Positions 9,063 through 16,776 of a DNA stretch of 34,067 nucleotides are shown here, piece after piece; positions within the stretch are counted from its first letter, which is position 1, and each line of letters starts with the position of its first letter. The stretch covers positions 1 to 34,067 of the forward strand of contig JBBQKF010000026.1 in the NCBI GenBank assembly GCA_038326615.1, written 5' to 3'. This DNA is from JBBQKF01 sp038326615. Lineage in GTDB: Bacteria > Bacillota > Clostridia > Saccharofermentanales > UBA5734. The notes under the pieces were generated by a model that saw only the letters and a program-made list of their open reading frames with translations, was not told the DNA's origin and searched no databases. Made by a program: the position numbers and the translations under genes.

Positions 9063-9601
9063 GTGTTATTTCCTCCATCATCTCCTAAAATGCTTACGTC
9101 TGCTAGATGCCTGTAGTCTCCATCAAAATCAAGTCCATATCCGACAATAAACTCATCAGGAATTCTTTGACCAATATAATTAACTAAAACATCAACTTTG
9201 CGTCTTTCGGGTTTGTCAAATGCTGTACAAATTGCAATACTTGCTGGATTTCTTGTCGCAAGCAATTCCTTAAGGTGTTTAAGTGTCAATCCTGAATCAA
9301 TAATATCTTCAACAATTATTACATGTTTACCTGTAATATCTGAATCAAGATCCCTTAATATTCTTACAACTCCGCTTGTTGATGTTCCGTTTCCATAACT
9401 CGAAACCGACATAAAATCAACCTGAACTGGAATTGTTATTTCCCTGACAAGATCAGCCATAAAGATAAATGCGCCTTTAAGCACACATACCATCAAAATT
9501 TCCTTCCCAGCATAATCGCTTGAAATTTGTTTCCCGATTCTCTTTACAAATTCTGCGATTTCTTTTTTACTTATCAAAATTCCTTTAACATATTTTGACA
9601 T
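9059..9601 (-). CDS. hpt: Hypoxanthine phosphoribosyltransferase
   Basis: Salvages hypoxanthine and guanine to IMP and GMP using PRPP, in the cytosol. The 180-residue product has the PRPP-binding loop VEDIIDSG at residues 97-104 and the C-terminal PDEFIVGYGLDF segment that contacts the purine. A GTG 30 bases upstream (9631) is in frame, but the ATG at 9601 follows GGAGGT and gives the usual family length. The GGAGGT is only four bases from the ATG, slightly tight. It follows tilS by 67 bases and overlaps ftsH. Confidence 0.95.
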   Translation of the reverse strand: MSKYVKGILISKKEIAEFVKRIGKQISSDYAGKEILMVCVLKGAFIFMADLVREITIPVQVDFMSVSSYGNGTSTSGVVRILRDLDSDITGKHVIIVEDIIDSGLTLKHLKELLATRNPASIAICTAFDKPERRKVDVLVNYIGQRIPDEFIVGYGLDFDGDYRHLADVSILGDDGGNNT

Positions 9602-9668
9602 AGAACCTCCTATAAAACTACATACTACCACTCAATTTAGCAATCAAGATGTTTTAATTTTTACCGAA

Positions 9669-11480
9669 CTATGAACGATATTCAATATTTATCATAACAT
9701 AGTCATTATCTTGATTTCCAGTCGGCGCAAATTCCCAAATCGCGGGAATTTTAAGCTCCGGTATCCAGATTATTTCCTGACCATCAGCTAACATAATTAA
9801 ATCATGTCTTTTGCTACTCGGAATTTTCTTCTCGTTTAGGTATTTCTTTAGTGTTTTCTTAGACCCCTTATTATCAGGTATAATGAAATCACCCTCCCTG
9901 CGATAGCGCCACACAGCTTGTGCAAGACGATTTGCAGGAAAACACCTTGCCATAGCATTATAAACTACTTCATTCGGATTCTCAACGAATTTTGCACAGA
10001 TAAATAATTTTATTTCATTTTCATATACGGATTCATTAGTTTTCAGTGGAATTTGTATGGATTTGTTCTTCTCTATTGTCGTTTTCTTCAAATTTAAAAT
10101 AGCATTCCAGTCGTCTTTGTTTTTTACAAAAAGATTGTTTTCTATTATGCACGCGCACAAGTTATCCGATAAGTGAATGCAGGAGTAATTTTTTCCTTTT
10201 TCTAAAAGACTCACGATTGATTGTGTCTGTGTGTATGAAAGATTTCGCATATCGCCTTTCACTTTTGAATATAAAATGCGAATAAGTCTTGTAAGTAAGG
10301 CATCACCTGATTCCAGGGCAAGAATACGAGGCAACGAAAATACTGTAACGTCTTTTTGTTTTTCGTCGGTCGTCATGTTTTCGATTTCATCATTTATTCT
10401 GTATTCAATTTCGCCGCTTATTCTGTTTTCAATTTCACCGCTTATTTTGTTTTCAATTTCGCCGCCTATTCTGTTTTCAATTTCACCGTTTGTGCTGGAT
10501 GTCATTACTTCAGGTGCACTACACTCTAATTTGTCAACTGCGCTACAGGTCACTTTATTAATTGTACTGCAAGCAGTCTCATCAAATTGTCTTAAATCAG
10601 AATCATCAAAGGTTTTGTTCGCAATTTCATCAAATTTCTGTTGCGCTAGATTATCAAGAAAGTCAGAATCAATTTTGCACAATTTACCAGTTCTATTAAT
10701 TGAAGCTGTGAAGTCCCTTCCAAAAAGCTTATCGATAATAGGTACTAGTTCAATTCTTACTTTATTTCGATCAGCAAAAAGTTCATTGTTAGTGTGGTCA
10801 TTTCTATAAGCAATTGAATTCGAATCAAGATACTCCAAGACATCTTTCTTGGGAACATCAAGCATAGGTCTTATTATATTACCATATTTATAATCCATGC
10901 CCGTTAGTCCTTCGATGCCACATCCGCGGATCAGATTAAGAATTATCGTCTCAGATTGATCTTGCATGTGATGCGCGACAACAATTTTCATATTATTTTC
11001 ATCTGCGATTGTATTTAAATAATCATATCTAAGAATGCGTGCGCCCTCTTCCGTTCCAAGGCCTGTTTGTGTGCAGTACTCTTTGACATCATAAGATGTT
11101 GCATGAAAGGGTATATTATGGATTTTGCAGTAGGACATAATAAAAGTCTGATCTTTATTGGATTCTTCACCTCTTAAGTTATGGTTCACATGAGCAGCTT
11201 CAATTTTATAATCATAAATCTTCGAAAGTTCTCGAAAAACCTCCAGAAGGCACATTGAATCAGACCCTCCGGACACAGCTAAAAGAACACAGTCGCCATC
11301 TTCTAGCAAACCATGTTCTTTAATGGTATTTATTACTTTGCAAGGCAAGGAATCATTAATTTTATTAATTTTATTAATTTTATTAATTTTATTAATTTTA
11401 TTAATTTTATTAATTTTATTAATTTTATTAATTTTATTAATTTTATTAATTTTATTAATTTTATCACTTTCAGGATTCAT
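9669..11480 (-). CDS. tilS: tRNA(Ile)-lysidine synthetase TilS with repeat insertions
   Basis: Essential enzyme that converts C34 of the tRNA(Ile) CAU anticodon to lysidine so that it reads AUA. The PP-loop SGGSDS is at residues 70-75, HVNHNLRG near 111 and the AHHMQDQSET segment near 163. The C-terminal substrate domain (REGDFIIPDNKGSKKTLKKY) lies near residues 535-560. At 603 residues it is well above the usual 430-480. The excess is (a) twelve Lys-Ile-Asn units at residues 7-42, directly before the catalytic domain, and (b) a low-complexity linker at about residues 285-375 with five copies of an 8-residue GEIENRIS-like unit. The ATG at 11480 is 15 bases past dnaB. Its nearest good SD-like run, AGGAAGG, lies in the last dnaB codons about 18 bases away, so translation may depend on coupling. 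A TTG start after the repeat is possible but has no ribosome site. Confidence 0.92.
   Translation of the reverse strand: MNPESDKINKINKINKINKINKINKINKINKINKINKINKINDSLPCKVINTIKEHGLLEDGDCVLLAVSGGSDSMCLLEVFRELSKIYDYKIEAAHVNHNLRGEESNKDQTFIMSYCKIHNIPFHATSYDVKEYCTQTGLGTEEGARILRYDYLNTIADENNMKIVVAHHMQDQSETIILNLIRGCGIEGLTGMDYKYGNIIRPMLDVPKKDVLEYLDSNSIAYRNDHTNNELFADRNKVRIELVPIIDKLFGRDFTASINRTGKLCKIDSDFLDNLAQQKFDEIANKTFDDSDLRQFDETACSTINKVTCSAVDKLECSAPEVMTSSTNGEIENRIGGEIENKISGEIENRISGEIEYRINDEIENMTTDEKQKDVTVFSLPRILALESGDALLTRLIRILYSKVKGDMRNLSYTQTQSIVSLLEKGKNYSCIHLSDNLCACIIENNLFVKNKDDWNAILNLKKTTIEKNKSIQIPLKTNESVYENEIKLFICAKFVENPNEVVYNAMARCFPANRLAQAVWRYRREGDFIIPDNKGSKKTLKKYLNEKKIPSSKRHDLIMLADGQEIIWIPELKIPAIWEFAPTGNQDNDYVMINIEYRS
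10383..10502. repeat. 24-bp in-frame tandem repeat inside tilS
   Basis: Five consecutive 24-base units (10383-10406, 10407-10430, 10431-10454, 10455-10478, and a decaying 10479-10502) encode GEIENRIS-like octapeptides at TilS residues about 327-366. The three central units differ from each other at only a few positions. The unit is a multiple of three, so copy-number change keeps the frame. Confidence 0.9.
11355..11462. repeat. Perfect 9-bp x12 tandem repeat inside tilS
   Basis: Twelve perfect copies of ATTAATTTT (plus strand), 108 bases without a mismatch. On the coding strand each is AAA ATT AAT, that is Lys-Ile-Asn. It lies at codons 7-42 of tilS. The lack of any decay suggests recent or ongoing expansion. 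Confidence 0.97.
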
Positions 11481-11495
11481 AATAATAGTATTACT

Positions 11496-12887
11496 CTACC
11501 TTCCTGAAGAATTTGGATCAGTTGGCATACTTGAATCTTCAGGTTCAAAAAACATAGTATATTTGGGCCACCAGCTCATTTTAACTGTTCCTGTCTGTCC
11601 AGAACGGTTTTTGGCTATGATAACTTCAGCATCTTCAATCTCAAGTTGCATCTGATCCTGATCATAATAATGGTCACGGTATAAAAACATTACAACGTCA
11701 GCATCCTGCTCAATTGCACCAGAATCTCTAAGGTCAGAGAGCATCGGTCTTTTGTCATTACGAGCTTCGCATGCACGGCTTAACTGAGATAAGGCAATAA
11801 TCGGAACATGCAGTTCCTTTGCCATTATTTTAAGAGATCTTGATATGTCAGAAATTTCTTGCTGCCTGCTTTCGTTTCTGTTGCCATTATTTCCACTCAT
11901 AAGCTGAAGATAGTCAATAACTATTAATCCGAGGCGGCCTTCGAGCTTAAGCTGACGGCATTTTGACATCATTTCGATAACATTGGTTCCAGAACGGTCG
12001 TCAATATAAACTTCTGTGTTATATAACAAAGGAAGAGCCTTAGATATTTTTTCCCAGTCATCAGGTTTTAGCTCTCCTGAACGAAGTGTTCTTGAATTAA
12101 CAAGAGCCTGTGCGCTAAGCATACGGTTTCCAACTTCTTCTTTTGACATTTCAAGGCTAAAAATAGCTGCTGGTACTTTATATAGCATGGCAGCTTTCTG
12201 TGCAATATTTAACGCAAAAGCAGTCTTTCCCATCGCAGGTCTTGCTGCAATTATAATCAATGCACCATGTCCCATTCCACCTAATGCTCTATCCAAACGA
12301 GAAAATCCACTCTTAATAGATCTCTCGGAAGCTTTTCCTCTTGCGAGTTCACTTATCTCATTGATTGTTCTCCCCATAATATCTTTAAGACTTTCAAATC
12401 CAGATACGTCACGATTTTCCCTGATTTCATAGATTCTCTTTGCCGCAATACTCAAAAGCTCATTGGCGTCCTGCGCGTCTTCATAACACATTGCATTAAC
12501 TTCATCCATCGAGGCTATTAGTTTTCTTAGTATTGCTTTCTGTCTTACTAGTTCGGCATATTGTGCTGTATTTGCCATAAATGGCACTAGGTCAGGAAGA
12601 GTACTAATATATAAAATTCCGCCTGCCTTTTCCAGTAAAGCCTTATTTTCAAGGGCATCCGAGACAGTAATAATATCTACGGGTTTACTTGTAAGATAAA
12701 GTTCACAAATAGCTTCGTAAATCAAGCGATGGTCAGGACGGTAGAAGTCTTCAATTTTAAGGATAGCGGTAACTTCAGCAAGTGCTCTGTCGTTTGACAT
12801 AGCACAACCAAGTACAGACTGTTCAGCCTGGATATGGTTTGGCGGTACTTTACCTGTAAATAATTGAGATGACTCCTTGTTCGCCAT
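11496..12887 (-). CDS. dnaB: Replicative DNA helicase DnaB
   Basis: Hexameric helicase that unwinds the fork for the replisome (called DnaC in Bacillus). The 463 residues comprise an N-terminal DnaB domain (about 14-115), a linker helix region, and a RecA-like C-terminal motor with Walker A ARPAMGKT at 215-222, Walker B LIVIDYLQLM near 315 and the SQLSRACEARNDKRP motif near 366. No intein or insertion is seen. The ATG at 12887 has GGAGGA close upstream. It lies 24 bases after rplI, the common Bacillota rplI-dnaB pair, and 15 bases before tilS. Confidence 0.97.
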   Translation of the reverse strand: MANKESSQLFTGKVPPNHIQAEQSVLGCAMSNDRALAEVTAILKIEDFYRPDHRLIYEAICELYLTSKPVDIITVSDALENKALLEKAGGILYISTLPDLVPFMANTAQYAELVRQKAILRKLIASMDEVNAMCYEDAQDANELLSIAAKRIYEIRENRDVSGFESLKDIMGRTINEISELARGKASERSIKSGFSRLDRALGGMGHGALIIIAARPAMGKTAFALNIAQKAAMLYKVPAAIFSLEMSKEEVGNRMLSAQALVNSRTLRSGELKPDDWEKISKALPLLYNTEVYIDDRSGTNVIEMMSKCRQLKLEGRLGLIVIDYLQLMSGNNGNRNESRQQEISDISRSLKIMAKELHVPIIALSQLSRACEARNDKRPMLSDLRDSGAIEQDADVVMFLYRDHYYDQDQMQLEIEDAEVIIAKNRSGQTGTVKMSWWPKYTMFFEPEDSSMPTDPNSSGR

Positions 12888-12911
12888 AATTCCTCCGTAA
12901 GATTTCTAGAT

Positions 12912-13361
12912 TTATTTGTTTAATTCGGTAACTTTAATTTTTATTTTTGTTGAAACTTGTGTGTGTAGCTTTACTTCAACTTCAAATTCTCCAACATTTT
13001 TAATATGAACAGGAATAGTTATACCTCTTTTGTCTACTTTATAGCCAGCTTTACCAATTGCATCAGCAACATCCATACTTGTAACAGCACCATAAAGTCT
13101 TCCGCCTTCACCACATTTCATTGGCAAAGTGATAACCTTCCCCTGCATTTCTTTACCCATGGCTATTGCTGCTTCAAGTTCCCTTTGTGTTCTTGCAGCC
13201 TCAGCCTTTTTCTTTATTTTAATAGAATTAAGGTTTGAAGGCGTAGCTTCCAGTGCCAGATTCTTCTTAAATAGCATGTTGTTGGCATACCCTGTGCTTA
13301 CCTCAACAATGTCTTCTGCTTTCCCTACTGATTTTACGTCCTGCAATAATATTACCTTCAT
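12912..13361 (-). CDS. rplI: 50S ribosomal protein L9
   Basis: L9 binds 23S rRNA domain V and extends from the large subunit. The 149-residue product has the N-terminal MKVILLQDVKSVGKAEDIVEVSTGYANN signature region (split motif: MKVILLQDV, then GYANNMLF), a long central helix, and a C-terminal globular domain. An in-frame start at 13382 is open, but the ATG at 13361 carries GGAGGTATCGAA immediately ahead and matches the universal L9 beginning. It is first in the rplI-dnaB-tilS-hpt-ftsH series. The 245-base gap upstream (13362-13606) has no gene and no promoter that I would defend. Confidence 0.97.
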   Translation of the reverse strand: MKVILLQDVKSVGKAEDIVEVSTGYANNMLFKKNLALEATPSNLNSIKIKKKAEAARTQRELEAAIAMGKEMQGKVITLPMKCGEGGRLYGAVTSMDVADAIGKAGYKVDKRGITIPVHIKNVGEFEVEVKLHTQVSTKIKIKVTELNK

Positions 13362-13606
13362 TTCGATACCTCCATGATTCATTTAATAATTTAACATCGT
13401 TATTGTAACATTGAACATCAATATATTCTAGACCAACCAGCAATTTCGGCTTGAAAATATTTTCTGTCAGCTCTACCGCCATTGTTATTTGATCTTCAAC
13501 CCTCGAAGATATATCTTTTGTTCATCTTTTTTTTAAAAAAGATAACTAAATTCTGCTGATACCATTTATCTGCGAAAGTTTGATATTTTCATATATAAAA
13601 CATGAT

Positions 13607-13960
13607 TTATCCAGATTTTTTTGCTACATAATAAAAAATTTGCGGAGCAATAATCGCAATAGAAAACAAAATGCATATTATATTGAAAGATGAAACAAAA
13701 ATTATATAAATTATAAACGCAACTTCAACTACCGTGAAAATATAAAAAACGAATTTTGAAAATACACTAAGAATAATGAATATACCTATTAATAGGAAAA
13801 TAAGCAAAAACATCACTACTCCCAAAGGCAGATTGTTACCTTGTATTGATATCAATGGAAGATATGTTCCTAAAACCATAAAACCAAATAGCCCAAACGC
13901 AATAATTGCCTCAAAAGAAATCACTATCAAGGAAATATTTCGCACTTTAATTTCGTTCAA
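13607..13960 (-). CDS. Small multi-pass membrane protein, unknown function
   Basis: The 117-residue, very hydrophobic product has about four predicted membrane segments (roughly residues 9-31, 43-65, 67-88 and 90-110) joined by very short loops, with few charged residues outside the N-terminal eight and the C-terminal KKSG. I do not recognise a family. The start is a TTG at 13960, one base after the stop of the PstS-like gene, with GGCGGTG seven bases upstream inside that gene's last codons, so the two are translationally coupled. It may anchor or partner the binding protein, but nothing in the sequence proves this. Confidence 0.65.
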   Translation of the reverse strand: MNEIKVRNISLIVISFEAIIAFGLFGFMVLGTYLPLISIQGNNLPLGVVMFLLIFLLIGIFIILSVFSKFVFYIFTVVEVAFIIYIIFVSSFNIICILFSIAIIAPQIFYYVAKKSG

Positions 13961-13961
13961 T

Positions 13962-14972
13962 TCATTTCACCGCCTTACAATATCCAGCCATAGCAATCAA
14001 TTCCTGCCCTTCTTTAGTGACTAAATAATCTCTAAGTATTCTCGCAGGTGAATCCTGCGGTTCATCCTTGCGTATAATTGCATAATAATTTGAGGAAAAT
14101 GGATATGCACCGCTAATAAGATTTTCATTTATTGGTGCTATACCGTTGATTTTTATTACTTTTATATTATCATTCTTATAAAGATTGTTTATATAGTAGT
14201 AATAAGTATATCCTATGCTTACCGGTCCATTTTTATATTCTGCGACTGCATCTACTAGCATTCCCATACCAATGTGTATTTTCGCGTCAATTGGCGATAA
14301 CATCTGCTTTCCCTTCATTACCATTTGCTCCATCACAGTTTGACTGCCAGAGTTTTGCTCACGCTGATAAGCTTTAATTTCTAAATCCTCACCACCAACT
14401 TGATTCCAGTTAGTAATTTTCCCAGTATAAATATCTTGTATCTGAGTTACAGTCAACGAATCGACTGGATTATTTTTGTGTGTAATAAATACAAATCCAT
14501 CTTTTGCAATTGGGGTTAAATCAAGCTCCACATTTCTATTTTTAGCATACAGCTTTTCTTCTTCAGAAGGTGGTGTGACTAATATTAAGCTGGTCTCATT
14601 TGTGGTGTTTTCTCCCTTATATACACCATCAATCAAATTCAAATAAGCGGAGTGCGTAGTAGAATGAAAGACAACTGAACTTTGTTCTACTTGACTATCA
14701 GTAAAATCATAAAACTGTCGAAATATTTCAGCAGTAATAGGAATAGTTGCTGTTGACCCATCTATGATTGCCATATCATTCTCGTTTATAATAGGGGCGA
14801 CGATTATCTTTTTCCAGTTATCTGGTCGTGTTAGCATTACATTGATATTGCTTGTTTTGTCAGCAATTCCCACTGGTTTTTGATTGAGCATTATAATAAG
14901 AATTTGAACACTAACCGCAAGAACTAAAGCGATTAAAATGCCACCTGATATTATTGCTATCTTTTTTAACAT
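13962..14972 (-). CDS. Membrane-anchored PstS-like substrate-binding protein
   Basis: The 336-residue protein has one N-terminal membrane segment (about residues 4-29) and then a periplasmic-binding-protein type II fold of the PstS class. IDGSTATIP (near residue 72) resembles the phosphate-site loop. DSLTVTQIQDIYTGKITNW (near residues 171-189) and NSGSQTVME (near 206) are typical of the family. No lipobox Cys follows the first segment, so it is more likely an uncleaved anchor than a lipoprotein. No pstC, pstA, pstB or phoU is nearby, so a sensing or signalling role is as likely as transport. The ATG at 14972 follows GGAGG at five bases; an in-frame GTG two codons earlier overlaps that site and was rejected. 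It has one of the three matching promoter blocks. Confidence 0.8.
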   Translation of the reverse strand: MLKKIAIISGGILIALVLAVSVQILIIMLNQKPVGIADKTSNINVMLTRPDNWKKIIVAPIINENDMAIIDGSTATIPITAEIFRQFYDFTDSQVEQSSVVFHSTTHSAYLNLIDGVYKGENTTNETSLILVTPPSEEEKLYAKNRNVELDLTPIAKDGFVFITHKNNPVDSLTVTQIQDIYTGKITNWNQVGGEDLEIKAYQREQNSGSQTVMEQMVMKGKQMLSPIDAKIHIGMGMLVDAVAEYKNGPVSIGYTYYYYINNLYKNDNIKVIKINGIAPINENLISGAYPFSSNYYAIIRKDEPQDSPARILRDYLVTKEGQELIAMAGYCKAVK

Positions 14973-15005
14973 ACACACCTCCGGAAATCTTTTGTCACTT
15001 AATAA

Positions 15006-15034
15006 ATTTTACTATATAGTGTTACTAATTACAA
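15006..15034 (-). promoter_or_regulatory. Shared promoter block, copy 1 (PstS-like gene)
   Basis: Minus strand: -35 TTGTAA (15034-15029), a 17-base spacer, then -10 TAAAAT (15011-15006). The spacer carries the shared (A/T)AGT...ATATAG pattern. It ends 33 bases before the ATG at 14972. Very similar blocks precede the GNAT and nitroreductase genes. Confidence 0.7.
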
Positions 15035-15058
15035 TGGTATTATCTTACATATGAAAAA

Positions 15059-15664
15059 TTATAACGGCTCGCAAATATACCAAGCGGCTCGCAAATTAAC
15101 ATCTATTACTCGAACATCCCGAAAGTTCTCTTTCATCTCAAGCTTAGTATTTTTAATAAAATTGAAATAATCTCCTCCTTCGAACCATTCGACTAAGCTT
15201 ATAAAAACTGATCTTGTCTCATTGTAATCATAAATAATAACAAAATGTTTTGTAATCCTACTCATTTCTGCATACATGATTTTTCTTTCATTTTCTTTTA
15301 AACCATGAGCCACATAAGATGCAATTGAAATGTCAAAGCTTTTGTCTTCAAAGGGCAATCTTTCAAGGGCGCTTGCTTGTTTAAAATCAATTTTCTTGTT
15401 TTCTTGTTTTTTTATAGCAATGTTGAGCATCTTTCGAACCTGATCTATTCCCGTAACAACAAACCCTCTTTGATTAAGAACAGAGCACAAAGCACCGGTA
15501 CCACAACCAATGTCAATGATAGTTTTGTATAAGGAGAAATCCAATTTGCTTTGAGCTCTATCTAAAATTACATTATACCGTCTTTTTTGAATATCATAAA
15601 ACAAGCCATAGAATGGAGCAATTATTTTGAAAAATTCTTTTTCCTTTTTGTTATTTTCGTTCAT
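15059..15664 (-). CDS. Class I SAM-dependent methyltransferase
   Basis: The 201-residue protein has a Rossmann-type methyltransferase core. SAM motif I is DIGCGTG at residues 51-57, an acidic residue sits after VTGID near 72, and FEDKSFDISIASYVAHGL near 103-120 is the motif II-III region of the UbiE/Methyltransf_11 class. The substrate is unknown. The ATG at 15664 has GGAGGT six bases upstream; the open frame continues to 15730 but without a ribosome site. It lies between the GNAT and PstS-like genes on the same strand, 116 bases after the GNAT gene. Confidence 0.85.
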   Translation of the reverse strand: MNENNKKEKEFFKIIAPFYGLFYDIQKRRYNVILDRAQSKLDFSLYKTIIDIGCGTGALCSVLNQRGFVVTGIDQVRKMLNIAIKKQENKKIDFKQASALERLPFEDKSFDISIASYVAHGLKENERKIMYAEMSRITKHFVIIYDYNETRSVFISLVEWFEGGDYFNFIKNTKLEMKENFRDVRVIDVNLRAAWYICEPL

Positions 15665-15701
15665 AAATCCACCTCCAAATACTACATTCTCTGCGTTTGT
15701 T

Positions 15702-15730
15702 GGAATATCGGTTAGACTAATTTGATGCAA
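15702..15730 (-). promoter_or_regulatory. Possible methyltransferase promoter
   Basis: Minus strand: TTGCAT (15730-15725), a 17-base spacer, then TATTCC (15707-15702). It is a weak match, 37 bases ahead of the ATG. A short GC-rich patch with the palindrome GGCAAAGGTTTGCC (15737-15750) lies just upstream and may end the GNAT transcript. Confidence 0.3.
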
Positions 15731-15780
15731 GTATGTGGCAAAGGTTTGCCGGGGTTGGAGGGCGGGAGTTCAAATTACGA

Positions 15781-16284
15781 TTATGTTTGTATCGCATACT
15801 CGACATCTGTTTTACTTTCACCCTTGAATGTAATTAATTTTTCATTTCCAGTTTTCTTAAATCCATATTTTTCGTAAAAGCGTTGCGCTCGAACATTACC
15901 TTCCAAAACCCAAATGTGAATTTTTTTACAACCCATTTCTCTGAGCTTATTTATCATAAAATCCATAAGTTGTTTTGCATATCCTTTTCCCCATGTTTTT
16001 TCAAGAAAGTATATGGATGTTACTTCACCTACAGCAAAATCGTTGTAATCACGGGAAAGTCCATATCCGCCAGCACCAACATCTTCCTCATCATCCCTCA
16101 TTATCGCAATTTCAAATCGGTGTGTATTATAGTTGTTATTAAATGTGTCTATCCAAAAATTCAACGGGATGTCTGCAAGCAACTTCTCGGTAAATATACC
16201 TTTGTAGCCCGATTTCCAACTCATTGCATATATGAAACTTGCTGACTTCGAATCATTATCATCACTTGCAATTCTTATATCCAT
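15781..16284 (-). CDS. GNAT family N-acetyltransferase
   Basis: The 167-residue protein has the GNAT fold. EVTSIYFLEKTWGKGYAKQ (near residues 85-103) holds the acetyl-CoA pyrophosphate-binding loop (R/Q-x-x-G-x-G/A, here WGKGYA). It is followed by LMDFMINKLREMG, WVLEGNVRAQRFYEKYGF (the conserved N..A..FYEK..F motif) and a C-terminal ESKTDVEYAI strand. The substrate is unknown. The ATG at 16284 follows a GGTGGTGAG run. GTG codons inside that run extend the frame but are probably the ribosome site itself. It has its own copy of the shared promoter block. Confidence 0.88.
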   Translation of the reverse strand: MDIRIASDDNDSKSASFIYAMSWKSGYKGIFTEKLLADIPLNFWIDTFNNNYNTHRFEIAIMRDDEEDVGAGGYGLSRDYNDFAVGEVTSIYFLEKTWGKGYAKQLMDFMINKLREMGCKKIHIWVLEGNVRAQRFYEKYGFKKTGNEKLITFKGESKTDVEYAIQT

Positions 16285-16317
16285 ACTCACCACCACCAGT
16301 TTTCTCTTATTCCTTAA

Positions 16318-16346
16318 ATCTTACAGTATCACGCCACTGATTACAA
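16318..16346 (-). promoter_or_regulatory. Shared promoter block, copy 2 (GNAT gene)
   Basis: Minus strand: -35 TTGTAA (16346-16341), a 17-base spacer containing CAGTGGCGTGATACTG, then -10 TAAGAT (16323-16318). It ends 33 bases before the ATG at 16284, the same distance as for the PstS-like gene. Confidence 0.72.
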
Positions 16347-16462
16347 TAATTTTAAATCAATTACTGCCCCCCATTAAATCCGGCGAGCGTTTAACATAGA
16401 GCAAAACTTATATCTAGTATACGAATTTGATACATGTCTTAATGTGTGATAGGTGCTAATGA

Positions 16463-16711
16463 AATCAGGGTTTTGCGGGTTTAGAGGCGAAAGTGCTGGT
16501 GGTAGATGACGAGCTTTGGAGTCATGATTATACTATTACCAGTAATTCCGGTATTGTTGCATCTATTTCAAAAGCTTGGTTTACTTGGGGAGACAGCTAT
16601 GAATTAGACATCGCTGATGGAGCTGACGAAATATCGGCAGTTGCTTTAGTATTGGCAATTGACTGCGTCCTTGAAGCGCAACAGTCCGCAACAAGCACAC
16701 CGATTAATTGA
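16463..16711 (+). pseudogene. C-terminal remnant of a LURP-one/YxjI-like protein
   Basis: The reading frame is open from 16463 (just after in-frame TAA and TGA) to the TGA at 16711. From ELWSHDYTI through VASISKAWFTWGDSYELDI to VALVLAIDCVL it resembles the last half of LURP-one-related (DUF567/YxjI-like, tubby-like fold) proteins, which are usually about 160 residues. The N-terminal half is missing and stop codons close the frame. The only in-frame start is a GTG at 16493 with no clear ribosome site. I read it as a 5'-truncated relic. It is on the plus strand, opposite to its neighbours. Confidence 0.62.
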
Positions 16712-16776
16712 CTTTATATATGATATTGCACTTCCTTCAAAATCAAAATATATAGAAATGTATATAAAGATAGTTT

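Noticed and set aside
11313..11655. Plus-strand frames opposite tilS that read as Phe-Ile-Asn or Leu-Ile-Leu repeats
   Set aside because: They are the reverse reading of the 9-bp array inside tilS. They have no ribosome site and no similarity outside the repeat.
13524..13543. ATCTTTTTT/AAAAAAGAT palindrome as a terminator after the small membrane protein gene
   Set aside because: The stem is all weak A/T pairs with a two-base loop and could arise by chance in this composition.
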